Part shown: positions 31,406 through 42,894 of the stretch, one piece after another
Numbering within the stretch: position 1 is the stretch's first letter
Layout of the letters: each line of letters begins with the position of its first letter
NCBI RefSeq assembly: GCF_024139115.2
Contig: NW_026942513.1
Span: forward strand, 1-64,000
DNA: 64,000 nt
Reading direction: 5' to 3'
Source: Armigeres subalbatus
Taxonomy: Eukaryota > Arthropoda > Insecta > Diptera > Culicidae
Program-made: the position numbers and the translations under genes
The notes under the pieces: model-generated
The model's input: the letters and a program-made list of their open reading frames with translations, nothing else
Database searches by the model: none
What the model was told of the DNA's origin: nothing

Positions 31406-33130
31406 TGTAACCCAGCCAGGGATGGAATGCTCTTCAGAGCGAATCAGGAGAAGAAAAAAAATGCTCGAGCGCTACTGCAGTGAGTTTCTAAGAGTTTCCT
31501 CACTGCAGTAAGCCGGACCGAGCACGGATATGCAGAGCATGGAGATGTCAGAGGACGGTCGCGACACTCTCGACACACGAATCTTTGCACTTCTCTTTTG
31601 TACTTTTGCGCTTCTCTCTTTTTCGGGTAGCTCCGAAATATATTCATTTCTCAATGATAACTAAATGGTTTGACTCAATGAGGTGAGGAAAAAGTTGCTC
31701 ATTGAGTATCTTTGAGACTCTTTCCGGAGGACGGAATTGGTGGTGGCGAATAAATTTATGATAATTAATTGGCTAATCTAACGGTAGCCAGTAGGTTATT
31801 GTATTTATCGTATTTGTTTAGAGAACAATTCAATCACTGTCATAATGCGTGTTTAGGACTGTTCCATTTAATTTTTACACGTTGAAGACATTCCCTTGAA
31901 AGAGCTTAATAATTTTCATTCAAAATTGAAGCAGTCGAACAAATCTTGTATTAATCGGTCAAAACGGTATACACTAGAGTCGCTTTTCATGCGGTTTAAT
32001 ATGAGGCTTCCTTTTTATGCGGATTTTGGGTCTCACGCGTTTCAACGCGTTTACACAATATTTTGAAGAAGGTCTTGTTGCCTTTATGTCACTACACTGA
32101 TAAAAATTCTGTAGTAAATGCGACAACAGATACCTGTTTAGCATTACTATGCCTTAGAATAGTGTGGTTAACTGATAAACGTAATGAATTATACAGATAC
32201 CTAGTCGATATTACTATGTGTGAGCTGTCAAACTGTTACTATAACCCACGGTTGAATTTACTGTGTATAATATAGCCAATGTTACTATGCGCATGGTTGC
32301 AACCATGATTGTTCATAGTTATGATTTCTATAATTTATAGTAAAACAGACACGAAAGTCAATCAAAAAATAATATTTTGTTTATGTATGGTGTTGGGCGG
32401 TTTTTCCAATTCATTATTAAATTGCATCTTTGAAAACAATTTTTAGTTACAATTAATTCATGTTGTAAGTATTTATCAATCGTGTGTGTTCAATATTGAG
32501 TAACGGAACTGCATATGTATTTTCAGGAAAATTGAGCTTAGTTCCGGCACCCAAAGTTCATCGCAGTTGATCCCGTTTTGAAGATGAAGAAATACTCTGT
32601 GGTGTTGAATGTATCTGAAAAAAGTATTGTTCCCCTTTGCCGGTGGCCACTTGGTCTTAAAAATTGCGGAACAAAAGTTTCAATTACCCACCTATTACCA
32701 CGAACCAGGGAGTCTAAAAGTGTTTATCTCGCGATTGAGAGGAAAGAATTTAGGTAAAAGAAAATCTAACCCAAGGGGAACGACATGTTTTCCTATGCCA
32801 AAAAAATGCAGTAAAAGACGACAAAATCCACACATCATATGCCGTCTTTTAGTGGGATATGCAGTCTTTTTCAGCTTCGAAAAACTTGTTCCGCTCCCCT
32901 TGCTTTGAACACACATTTGCTAACTGCATCATTATAGTTTTCCAGGAAAAACTTTTCCTTGTTTCGAGAAGTCTGGAGATAAGATTTACATAACATGAAT
33001 GTGTAAAGGTGTCAACAGTTTAAAAATGATTAAATTACATATATCCATAATAAAGCCGCATAAAGCCTATATAAATAAAACAATTAGTTTCATTAGATCG
33101 CTCCCTGGCCCTTCCCTTTCCATCTTCCTC

Positions 33131-33131
<1 letters not shown>
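31406..33131. other. Non-coding stretch with transposon ends
   Basis: I see no host gene. A hAT-like CAGGGATGGAATGC end lies at 31419 and a pogo-like ACACTAGAGTCG word at about 31972. The rest is AT-rich. The reading frame at 32609-32908 shows no domain that I recognise. Confidence 0.45.
32095..32350. mobile_element. Partial relative of the CACTGATA element
   Basis: It begins CACTGATAAAAATTCTGTAG and carries the same TTACTATG and AACTGTTACTATAACC-like words as the 13928-15072 element. An acceptor-like segment follows at 32524 (TTTCAGGAAAATTG). No inverted right end was found. Confidence 0.5.

Positions 33132-33179
<48 letters not shown>
33132..33179. repeat. (ATC)n microsatellite
   Basis: About 16 uninterrupted ATC units directly precede a Helitron-like 5' end. 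The poly-His and poly-Asp frames across it are artefacts. Confidence 0.95.
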
Positions 33180-33180
33180 T

Positions 33181-33442
33181 TCTATATAATAAAAATGAAA
33201 TGGTCTGTGTTCGTATCCGCATAACTCGAAAACGGCAGGATAGATTTTCTTCATTCCTTCAGCAGAAACGTTCATTGTAGTTTCCGAAGGGTTTATATGA
33301 TATTTCCTCATGCGAAAAACATTAGTGGGGTTGAGTAAATCGTGAAAAACTAAAATTAAGAATCGTATGGAAACTTCGCATGGGCAGCTCAGAACGCGCA
33401 TTTTCGCCTACTATGCAGGACAACGTCTGCCGGGTCGACTAG
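33181..33442 (+). mobile_element. Helitron-like element 1 of a head-to-tail pair
   Basis: It starts TCTATATAATAAAAATGAAA and ends CTGCCGGGTCGACTAG. The start matches those at 25943 and 52981, and the CTAG end follows a GGGTCGAC near-palindrome. No Rep/helicase coding sequence. Confidence 0.6.
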
Positions 33443-33746
33443 TCAATATATGAAAATGAGTTTACATTGCTTTTGAGGCAATATAACTCACGAACGGATG
33501 GACCGATTTGCAAGATTTTCTCACTAATTGATTTGTCTTGGGATCAGCTGTGTTTGTACATACTAATATTTAGTTGATCGATTTGCCGGGGAAAGTTGAG
33601 AAGTTGTCTAAATGCAACGGTTTTATGAGTTCTGAAGAAAGCCATCAAGCTCGAACTAAAATCGATCTAGTGTGCGACGCTTCAATCAACTAAATGATTG
33701 ACAGATTAAAAATAAAACCGGAGCGAGATCGGACAGGTTCGCCTAG
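33443..33746 (+). mobile_element. Helitron-like element 2 of a head-to-tail pair
   Basis: It starts TCAATATATGAAAATGAG immediately after the CTAG of the first and ends GGACAGGTTCGCCTAG. Internal homology to 52981-53250 (ACCGATTTGCAAGATTTTC, then CTAATTGATT) supports a common family. Non-coding. Confidence 0.55.
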
Positions 33747-34133
33747 TATAAGATAATTTCGTCAATAATATCTTTGCAAATTGTAATTGCTAACCAGATA
33801 AATGTAGAATTGCCTACATCAAGCTGCCTGTTGCTTTGAAGCAGTAAATAATTAATGTGAAGATAGAATGGTGTTCATTTGTATGTGTGAGGTTGTTGTG
33901 CGGGTAGCGATGGTATGACAGAAGTGTGCTTTCATTTCTCTGTACGTTCAGTTGGAAAGAACAACAAAAATAATGCTCCTCAAAGAGGTTTCTCTCAATG
34001 AGTGCCGCTCCTCATTTTTCCACAAAGAAGAGCATCTTTCTTTATGTTTTGATCATATCCGTGATGTTTTGTTGCTCATTTTGGATGAACTTTTTTTGCT
34101 CAAGTGATGTAGTCCATGGCACTTATTTTTACT

Positions 34134-34210
34134 GGAACGAGCCTGGAATTAAACCCATGATCTCCTGCTTGTATAAGGAAGAAGCGGTAGTCACTAGACC
34201 ACCGAGCTCG
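34134..34210 (-). mobile_element. tRNA-like SINE head
   Basis: The minus strand reads GAGCTCGGTGGTCTAGTGAC with an A-box-like core. Further on are CAGGAGATCATGGG and a B-box-like GGGTTTAATTCC. The sequence diverges from a true tRNA in the anticodon arm, and the body after it is not recognisable. Confidence 0.4.
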
Positions 34211-34700
34211 TTAATAATCGCTGACCGCGATTGTTTTTTTCTTGTCCGGTCGTGTTTCTTTAGTAAGCGGATCGGCCGGTCGTCGTAAATTTGTTCTGCT
34301 TTGCACGGGTGAGTAAATAAATCAGAAAGTGAAAGTTTGTCTCTTGTCCAATCGTGGTTCTCCAGTAGACGCACGATATTCAGTAGTTTGAATAGTTTGC
34401 AGTAGCCATCGAACAAGTAAGTGCAGTGCGTGTTTTAGTCGTCGGGAAAGATATAAAATATCTATCTTGTGTTCGGTGGCTCATGCGCATGTATTGCGCT
34501 TTGCTCCGGTCGAAACAAGCGCGATCTTCAATAGTTTGCTGTAGCCATCGAACAAGTGTGTACAGAGCCGTTCGTTCGTCCAAAACGCGAATCTCCTCAG
34601 TTATCATATGCCACCGGGCGTGCATGTTTAAACTTTAACTCGTCGCGAAACAGCGTATTAGTGTTATTTCCCATCCCATAGATCGCATTGCTTACCAAAG
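34211..34700. repeat. Uncharacterised repeat with a direct duplication of about 33 bp
   Basis: AGTAGCCATCGAACAAGT occurs at about 34402 and again at about 34542, each preceded by a variant of AATAGTTTGC. CTTGTCCGGTCGTG and TTGTCCAATCGTGG also echo each other. This could be part of an LTR or a satellite-like leader; I cannot identify it. Confidence 0.35.
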
Positions 34701-34855
34701 TGAATCCAGATAAATTATCCTTTGCAACTAAAACGATATCCTATCCCAAGACAATCGTGGAGATGCAGAGGTATACTCGGTCTCTAGTAGCAACGAGAGT
34801 CGGACTAACAATCCTTCCATTCCTATATGACCGTAAGGACGTGGCCGGCGCCGTT

Positions 34856-35144
34856 CTTCTTCTTCTTATTGGCATTACATCCCCACACTGGGACAGAGCC
34901 GCCTCGCAGCTTAGTGTTCATTAAGCACTTCCACAGTTATTAACTGCGAGGTTTCTAAGCCAGGTTACCATTTTTGCATTCGTATATCATGAGGCTAACA
35001 CGATGATACTTTTATGCCCAGGGAAGTCGGGACAATTTCCAATCCGAAAATTGTCTAGACCGGCACCGGGAATCGAACCCAGCCACCCTCAGCATGGTCT
35101 TGCTTTGTAGCCGCGCGTCTTACCGCAGGGGAGGGCCCCTAATC
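34856..35144 (-). mobile_element. Feilai-type SINE, minus strand
   Basis: It is the same family as 7233-7550 in reverse: CTTCTTCTTCTT tail complement, GGCATTACATCC, CCCAGGGAAGTCGGGA, B-box complement GGGAATCGAACCC, and a GGGCCC end. It is flanked by the exact 14-bp target duplication TGGCCGGCGCCGTT (34842-34855 and 35145-35158). Confidence 0.92.
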
Positions 35145-35158
35145 TGGCCGGCGCCGTT

Positions 35159-35205
35159 ATAAGGTATTTTATGAGACAGATTGAAACAGCTGCTTTTCTC
35201 GTGTT
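35159..35205. repeat. Left-end fragment related to the 205-bp MITE
   Basis: GGTATTTTATGAGACAGATT, then GAAACAGCTG, matches the first 40 bases of the MITE copies at 18424 and 27621 and then diverges. Too short to define further. Confidence 0.45.
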
Positions 35206-35739
35206 TATCTACTTTGACAATTAGTGGGAGCCCGTTTGATTGGCAATTTCGCGCTGAACATTCCGATGGGTCCCATCATCAATTCTGCCTGTACTTTTCG
35301 TCTACCAGTGTTTTAGAACAAAGTTTGTCATATGATTCTTAAAACGTGTCGTTAGATTATTCATACCATTGCATTCTAAGCACGAAATGCTGAAGAAAAC
35401 ACGAATGAAAATTAAAACTTTACAAACACTATTTGGTGTTCGGACCTAACGGAATGTTCACGCAGAATCATACCAAAACAAAACATTAGAAGTAAATGCC
35501 TTATTGACTTTAAATATTCGAGCTCCCGAAACGTGTACATTGAGAATGGGTAGCTAATCCCAAGCCCCATTCATTGTGTTCTCTGTACAATTTCGCAAGT
35601 TCAGTCAATCAAGGAGTAGCAACTACGAATTGTGCGGTCATTATGCTCATGCTCCATATGCCAATAGCACGACATTGAAGACATAAATGAAAAAAATAGA
35701 GCATTTCGAAGAAATGAAAACACCTCAGACCTTTATATA

Positions 35740-38560
35740 ATTTTTAATCTTTATTTCAGCAACAAAACTGCAGTTTTCTTTTTGTTTCTTCTTCAAATAT
35801 ACATTTTTGTCTCATCACCTTAATGAATAGTGTTTTTCTCGGTTTGTCTTTTTTTTTTTGTTTTTGCGTTTTATTCTTTCGCTTAGCCGCTACCATAATA
35901 TAGTACAGCAACGAAAAGAGCTTCTCAGACGTGTTTGTGTAGAAAAACTGAAATATCAAAAAACAAGGAACTTAATCGGTTGCACCTTTTCGTGTTTGTG
36001 AAAATGTGATTGACTTTGTGGTCTAAATTTTTTTTTCCGGTTCTGTTGCCTAACAGTTTGGTATTCCGTTCTTTGGTACTACTAAAACATCAACTTATAC
36101 AGCTAACATGAAAAAAGTCCTTGTGTTCGTTCTTTTTGTGGCTTTGTCTCGGTCTGTTTTTCTTTTTTTTCTTTATTTAATGTTGAGTTTTTACGTTCGT
36201 TTGAGTCCAGTTTACATCAATCAGGGAAACAAATTTCGAGACTATTTGTGTTCCACACTTCGGGTCGTTTTTAGTTTGTTGTCTTCAACAGTTCTTCATT
36301 TTGTGTTTCTTTGCTTCCAGTGTTAGTTAAGTAATAATTATCAGTAATTATTGTTTTTCCATCTTATTTGTTTTCTTGTTTCTCTAAATTTTTATACAAA
36401 TTCTACAACTTAACAAATTAAATAACATGGTGGATGCAGTATAGCTCCTGCAACGCGCTGTTTTGTTTTTTATACATCATGGGGTTTCTGTCGCTCAGAT
36501 CTGTATGTATGGGTGTATGTTTGCGGGGTTTTCGTAAATGCATAGCTTTTTTTTACATACCAACAGGGGAGAAAGTAGCTTCCGAAGATGTTTTTTTGCT
36601 CATTAGCGTCTGTATCGTGTGTTGTTCATTCACAGTATCGAGGGGTCGTAACTTAAAGCTTCATTTTCCTTTGTTTACTTGATTTTTTTTAAATTTTCTT
36701 CCGCTACTAGTGTAAGCTTATCTATATATTTTCATTTGTTTATACTTTTGCTTTCCGTTTTCCTAAGTTCTCAGTCAAATCCTTCCATTCGTGTATTTGT
36801 GCCGCTGCACCGAATGCAGCAGCTTTCTAGTGTGATAAACGTGTGTCTCTTATCGGTTCAAAATCTCTTGCTGCTCCAAATGGGGCACATTTTGAGTAAA
36901 TTAAAACCAAACATGCAAATCATGGTAGGCGGGATCGGACACTTCGATGTTTCTGTCTTACTGATGATTCTATTGCAGTCAGGATTTTGGAAAGAATATT
37001 AACAGAATGCGAGATTGCCTACAATGTATTGGTAACTTTTCCTTAAACGATTAGCAGATGATCCCGCTGATTATATCATTCTAACTGCAGACGTTTGCGG
37101 TGAAGAAGGGATTTATAAACATTTATAGTACCTATCTAAAAAGAGTTGATTAGGGGAAATAGGCAGTCGAGAATGATATCGATTGTAAAACGTCTCTACG
37201 AAAACACAAAAATCTGCTCATACCCGACGTTTCCATCAGCATCTTTCTGTCAAGGAAGATCAATTTTTCGACATATTTTCAAAAATAGTATTTTTTAAAG
37301 CCTTTTCCGATAACTGGACACCTGTTGGAAATGCTATGTCGTTAAATTGGTATTTACGGCCTCAAAATGACATGTCAGTTGCTTTATATACTTTCGACTT
37401 ATTAAAACTGATTTTGGACAGAAATTGCTTTTGGTGCTACACCGGGCTTTGATGCAGCAAGGGGACGTAAGAAATGTCTAAACGAACCGACGGCGGATTG
37501 ATCGACCGCAATAAGCGGACCACGATTGAACAAATATTGAATGTATGGTGTTTTGATTGTTTCATGGGATGTGTTGGTTCGACAGGGATTGCGGTTGCGA
37601 CGTTTCGTTTCAATACTTAGTCTTTTCTAGCCTCCATTTTCTCATTAGACTGGTAGTTGTTGTTGGTATAAAACTGATATGTTCTTCCATATAAGATTTT
37701 TCATCATACAATTTGTTTCTAAGTAGCGCTGTTACTTGATTAAAGTGTCGTGTGTCTGTATGTGTGTATGTGTACGAGTTAAGGTTCTGTCGTTTGTATA
37801 TTGAGTTAAGTATAGGAACGGAAACGAAGAGTATGTGATTTAATAAATTAGAAGAGTAAGGAGAGCTTATTTTGTTCGTTGATTCTATCATTAAGGAGAG
37901 GGTGTAAGAGAGGCGAGTGTGCGTAAAAATTCTATCCGGGGTTTGGTAGATGTAGGAACACAAAACTGACCGCTGCTGTTCTTCTAACCTTGTCATTTGA
38001 CTGCATAAGAATGATTTGTTGTTCTTATATATTCTTGTTTAAAGTTTATTGAAGAGTACTGCTCAAACGTGGACTTTTGTTTACATTTGCATTTTTAAAG
38101 AGAGAGTGGAAACATTTAGTATTTTTGACCTTTTTTAGATTTTCGTTTCGCTGTTTCTTTTTGTAGGTGTAAATTTTGTATACAGTTTTTTTTCTCTTTA
38201 CAAGCATTTCTGTCATTCTAGATAATGCAATTTGTTTCTGTTTTTTTTAGTATAAATGTAATTTCTTAGCTGAAAAGTATTGTGAGAGAACGGCATTGCT
38301 CAACGATAAATGTTGTCTTACCATTGTCAAAATAGTCTTATGTGAGTTGTGTGTTGTATGAGTTATTGCGAATGTGTGCATGACTGTTCTAGCGCTCAAA
38401 CAATATTTGGATGATGGCCAATGAGGAGGATTTTGTAAAATAATTAAAAACCATTTAAATTGTGTCATAATTCCAGAATTTATGTTGAAATCAATTTATT
38501 AAAAAAATAATGAAACACAATAATTTTTTTTTACTTTTTCAGAGAACTTAGATTTGTCGA
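35740..38560. other. T-rich block without a recognisable gene
   Basis: About 2.8 kb is unusually rich in T runs and TTTGTTT words on the plus strand, free of the transposon ends seen elsewhere, and without domain-bearing frames. The texture resembles 58400-59960 next to neurexin. It could be a long 3' UTR of a minus-strand gene, but there is no upstream coding exon to support that. Confidence 0.35.
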
Positions 38561-41500
38561 CGAGTTTTGACAAGGTTATAGGCAATCCATACCGTTAATA
38601 ACTATGTTGGCGATCATAATGGGATAATATTTGAAAAAAGACACTGCATGTGTAAGATTTGTTGAAACGGCATTAGTAAACCCACTAAATAATTAAATTT
38701 TGCTTTTCTTTTTAGAGAAAAAAATGACAAAAAGTGCAAGATGCGATCAAATTTTTACCTGGAATGCATCCATCAGTTCTAAATCAAATCGATTTAGTTC
38801 CATTCAAAACCTTACGCTGCTCTGAAAGTAGTGCAAAAAGCGATTGGGGCTAGATGAAAAACAGAAGGTGGATTTTTAAATGAGCTTGAAAAATTCTCAA
38901 CTAATTAAAATTTTATTTCAGGATTCAAACCTGAAACAAAGAAGAACAAAGAGTTCAAGCATGTGAGGAAATATTTTTTCTGTTATTTATTAAAATATTC
39001 TGGCCATTTTTATGGATTAAGAATATTGTGACAAAAGATGGTAAGTAGTCAGTATATGATGGTTTTTGAAGATAATGTAGAGTTATAAAAAAGAAACGCT
39101 GGATTTGGTAATACGATAGATTATACACGTTCCACTTCATTGGATATTCATCTGCCATAGGATGTAAGTAAGTAAAGTGTAGAGGTTAGTAAGTGAAATG
39201 GGCTTGATCAATAGATCGTTCAAATGTATTCCTGGTACAATACCGCTAAATACCGGAATTGATGACTCGTTCAAGCATTTCCCAGATTGAGCGAAATTAT
39301 CCAACAAATTCAACCAGGTACAACTTCTTTTCAAAGTCAACATGGGCTCTATTGTCAACCTAACCTATTAAAATGGGAAGGGTTTTTGTTACTGTAACAA
39401 TTGAAGTGTTATCTGTCTGATAAAATGCAATTTTTTGGGTCAGTGGCGTATACGCTTTGGCACCAAAAAAGGAGCGTGGTAAGTCATATTCGTAATCGGC
39501 ATGATCGAGACAAACTTCATAGTAGACAATACCACGAATGGGAATTGAATTTGTGATTTGCGTAAAAAGATTTTTACGTGTCGAGACTCGAGAGACGCAG
39601 TTTTCGACGAAAAACGATGTGGTACTCAATAGATGCTCAACCAAGTATTCATAGAAGAATTACTTAATCAAAAATGTCGGAAAAACTTGAACTCTTAGCT
39701 CAGATAATGTGTAACCAATAGACAATCAAACTTAGTATAATAAAATATAAATAGTATCGACTCAGAACGAGGAGCTCTGCAAATGCACTCACGAGGAGCA
39801 GCGGTCGGAAGCGCTAAGTTACTTGATTTTAGTACCAAGGACGATTGCCTTTTCGTTGAATGTCATATTGTAACGAAGCGACGGGAACCATTGGGAGCAT
39901 GCCATCAAGAGGGTTGTCCTTCAAATGACAGAAGCATGTATGGCGGAGGGCACATAAGACGGAATAGAAAAGGTGGAAAAACACAAATGGCTGAAACAAG
40001 AAAGGCTGAATCACAAAAAGCAGAATTGCATAAGACTGATTTAATTTAGGCTGGCATTTTGAACCAGTGGATCAAATGGCCGGCGTGTTTTTCGTAAATC
40101 TGCCTTTCTCTATCATAAGATATCATAAGAGACAGATTTGACGTTTGGGTTTGCACAACCATTTGGGTTTGCAGACCATGCTGAGATCGAATCTCGATAC
40201 GGTATGAGAAGCTTTTGACTTGAAAATTGTCCCTGATCCCAAGTGCACTTACTGAGGGGACAAACCTCGTGCAACTGCCGTAAGCGAAGGGTTTACCGAA
40301 CGAGTCACTTTACCGTAACCGCCAATCCGGTGAACAATGTCAATTCCGCCGCTGCAACAATAAAGGCGACTTGCAGTAGAAGCCACATGACTGGCTTCTC
40401 TATCATCATACAACGAAACATCATACAACTCATTATAGAAAGCCATCTCAAACTTGATGTTTTGTTTATGTATTCTGTCTGGATATCAAAAGAAGCGTTG
40501 GAGTACGCTTAACGCTTGCTGTAGAGCTTCCTGCTGAAGCTAGGCTTGGCACTTTGTGACCAAAAACGGTTACAATACCTTCGTTGAGAATTAACGTACT
40601 TTTATCCAAGAATAAAAACTACAAAAACTACCAAAAAGTTGTGAAACTTCGCATGCAGTGCCAACAAGGGGTATAGGCATCAATGTTATTAGTAAAATGA
40701 CTATTCCTCCTTTAATAGTGTAATTACTAACGCTTACTGTGGAACCCCAAATCCGAGTGAAGTTGTCTCGGGTAACCCCAACTCCGAAATCGAAAAAAGA
40801 AGAATGATGAGAGGGTGAAAAGCAAGTCGGTAATAGACCATTAACGTGTACAGAAGTGTGTCGCAAAGCACCAATAACGCCGACAATCAAGTGCAGAAAG
40901 TCGCTATCTTCATCTTATCTATCTTTAAGTCCACGCTCTTAGAAGGTTGTGCCTAGGTTGCGATCGGCTGAGAAACACGAAGTTATCGCCCTCAGGGGAT
41001 CTCCGTTGAACAGAAAAGGACATGACATGGGGCCAAGCGCTCGGAGTGACCTCCACGACGGAACCGTTCGCATTCCACCAATATTGGGATCTTCTCTGCG
41101 TGAACCGGTGGTAGGCTTCCAATTTTCCAAGAAAAACCGGTATGCTTCCGCCTTCGCTGTCGCTTCGTCAATACAAGCCGGTAATCAGCATCAAGTCAAG
41201 TCCGTCTTCCGTCTGACGATCTGCGACGACTTGGCATGCTTGCCGCCATTACTGGCGTCTCTTTTGCAGTGGCACGTGGGCTAACACTAAGAATAAGAAC
41301 GCTGATAGCCTCTGGCTTCACTGGCGTCTCGTCGGTACAAGTCCGTAACCGACATCCGGTCCAGCCCGAGTCCCGTCCGACAACCATCTCAAGATAACTG
41401 CTAGCTTCTGCCATCGCTGGCATCCCGTCGGTACCTACCGGTGACCGACATCTGCTACCCTGCTGGCTGGAAATTTATCAGCACTGGTGTCGACCCTGAG

Positions 41501-42815
41501 TGATTTGTCTCGGTGAGCTTGTTAGGGAGGGTTGGACGTCCACTCTACAGACGTGTGGACATCACGAAGAGTTACAACTTGGAATGGTACATCTCGCACC
41601 TGGTCTTTGACCAAAACCTTAGTTTTGACCATTCTCGCCGAAACTAACTTACCTTGCGATGCCCCAAGACAGTTGTCTACAGTTGCGCTTATTCAGATAG
41701 GCAATTTGGTGGTCTGCGAATAGCATGTAGTGACGACTTATCTGGCAAACCACACATCAAAAGTCGATAGATTCACATCACTTACGTTCCAGGTTGCATG
41801 CGCTTCAAATTTGATGCGATCGTTTGGCTAAAATTATCTAAAATAAATACCAAATTTCTCATCATCTTATGCGATTGAACTACATTCGGTTATCCACATC
41901 TCGATGTTCTTTACCTGGAAATCTCTTCCTATATGTCGATGGTATGCTTGGTCCCTTCAGTCTACATCAGGGATTGAATCCTAAAGAGAAAGAACAAGTC
42001 TCTCACTTATCATCTCTGTATACATATACGATATGTAGCATACCGCGAGAGACTTTTATCGCAAGCTGTCATGATAGAGAACTGATTCGGGATGCTATAC
42101 CCCATGATAAATTTCTTTTAGAAAGCTCCAAATCCGGGGAGCACTGGCTTTGATGATGCATTTCAACTTGTTCCACACAGCTGTGCAGTAACCAACACGA
42201 AAGGAGCGAAAACAAAGCAAGAATCACCATTTTTCTGTGGGGGCTGCCTATCCGATTCTGTTTTTTCGCACTTGTATACAAGTTTGATAATTTTTTTATC
42301 ATGGCTTGTTATGATTCGGAACAGTTTTTGCCTCACTTTTATCGTTGTTCATTATCTATTGAGAGCGATTTCTGCAAACCCTGATCTACGTACATTTTTG
42401 CTCTCTACGTCTCGATAGCCTTCCTATCTAGATGAGCTCTGTTCATAAATATTTTGTTCAGGATTTCTTTCCCTATGTCGATATATTTATTCAAAATTCT
42501 AGGCTACTAGACCACCTTGGGACAATAACAAACACATCACACACAAGGTATGACATTTGTTTTTTTTGTCGTTTTTCATAGCAACGATCTGTTTACGATC
42601 TAATACCCATTTCAGTTTTCGTCCCATTCCCCGATCTCTCGTTATCTCGATGGTCCCCCTTCAATATCGAGATGTGGAGTGGCGACTGTATTCGGAAATT
42701 GTTCCTTTCACTGCTTTTGAGCTTTCTTTTAAGTTGGAAAATTATTGCCATTTCAAGCACGCTGTAGTATGCGAAAATATAAACGCACGTCCTATTCCCA
42801 AGTAACATTTTAAGT
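38561..42815. other. Region without a recognisable gene
   Basis: A minus-strand frame at 39360-39644 reads smoothly for 94 codons (for example YYEVCLDHADYEYDLPRSFFG) and may continue, shifted, at 39137-39358, but I recognise no family. 39783-40049 is a charged plus-strand frame with an AET/AES-Q/LHK repeat-like end, also unrecognised. A tRNA-like B box (GATCGAATCTC) at about 40188 hints at a SINE scrap. 41870-42800 appears non-coding. Confidence 0.35.
41147..41470. repeat. GC-rich degenerate tandem repeat, about three units
   Basis: Blocks starting TTCCGCCTTCGCTGTCGCTT (41147), CTGGCTTCACTGGCGTCTCG (41311) and TCTGCCATCGCTGGCATCCC (41406) share the following GGTACAAG and GACATCC/CAGCATC words. 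It is GC-rich against an AT-rich background, and is probably transposon-derived. Confidence 0.5.
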
Positions 42816-42864
42816 TTTATAACGCTCTTGAAGACCATTATTTAATCTTCAAGAGTGTTATAAA
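42816..42864. repeat. 49-bp hairpin
   Basis: TTTATAACGCTCTTGAAG and CTTCAAGAGTGTTATAAA pair over 18 positions with one G-T pair and a 13-base loop. It lies just upstream of the RTE 5' leader. It may be a mini-MITE or a stem of a larger element. No target duplication seen. Confidence 0.6.
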
Positions 42865-42894
42865 TGGCACGGCAAATGCTGGGTAAAGCGTACC

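Noticed and set aside
26782..31430. CAGGGATGG words at 26785 and 31419 as the two ends of one larger hAT
   Set aside because: Both are in the same orientation and no inverted right end or matching 8-bp duplication was found.
33129..33401. Frame ending in poly-Asp, and its poly-His partner
   Set aside because: Both come from the (ATC)n microsatellite and Helitron-like sequence.
36108..37002. Several hydrophobic plus-strand frames
   Set aside because: Phe/Leu/Ser-rich composition is what T-rich DNA gives by chance; no starts, domains or splice context.
39360..39644. Minus-strand 94-codon frame considered as a possible integrated RNA-virus relic
   Set aside because: No viral motif or family could be recognised by eye, so there is no support for calling it viral; left as unidentified.
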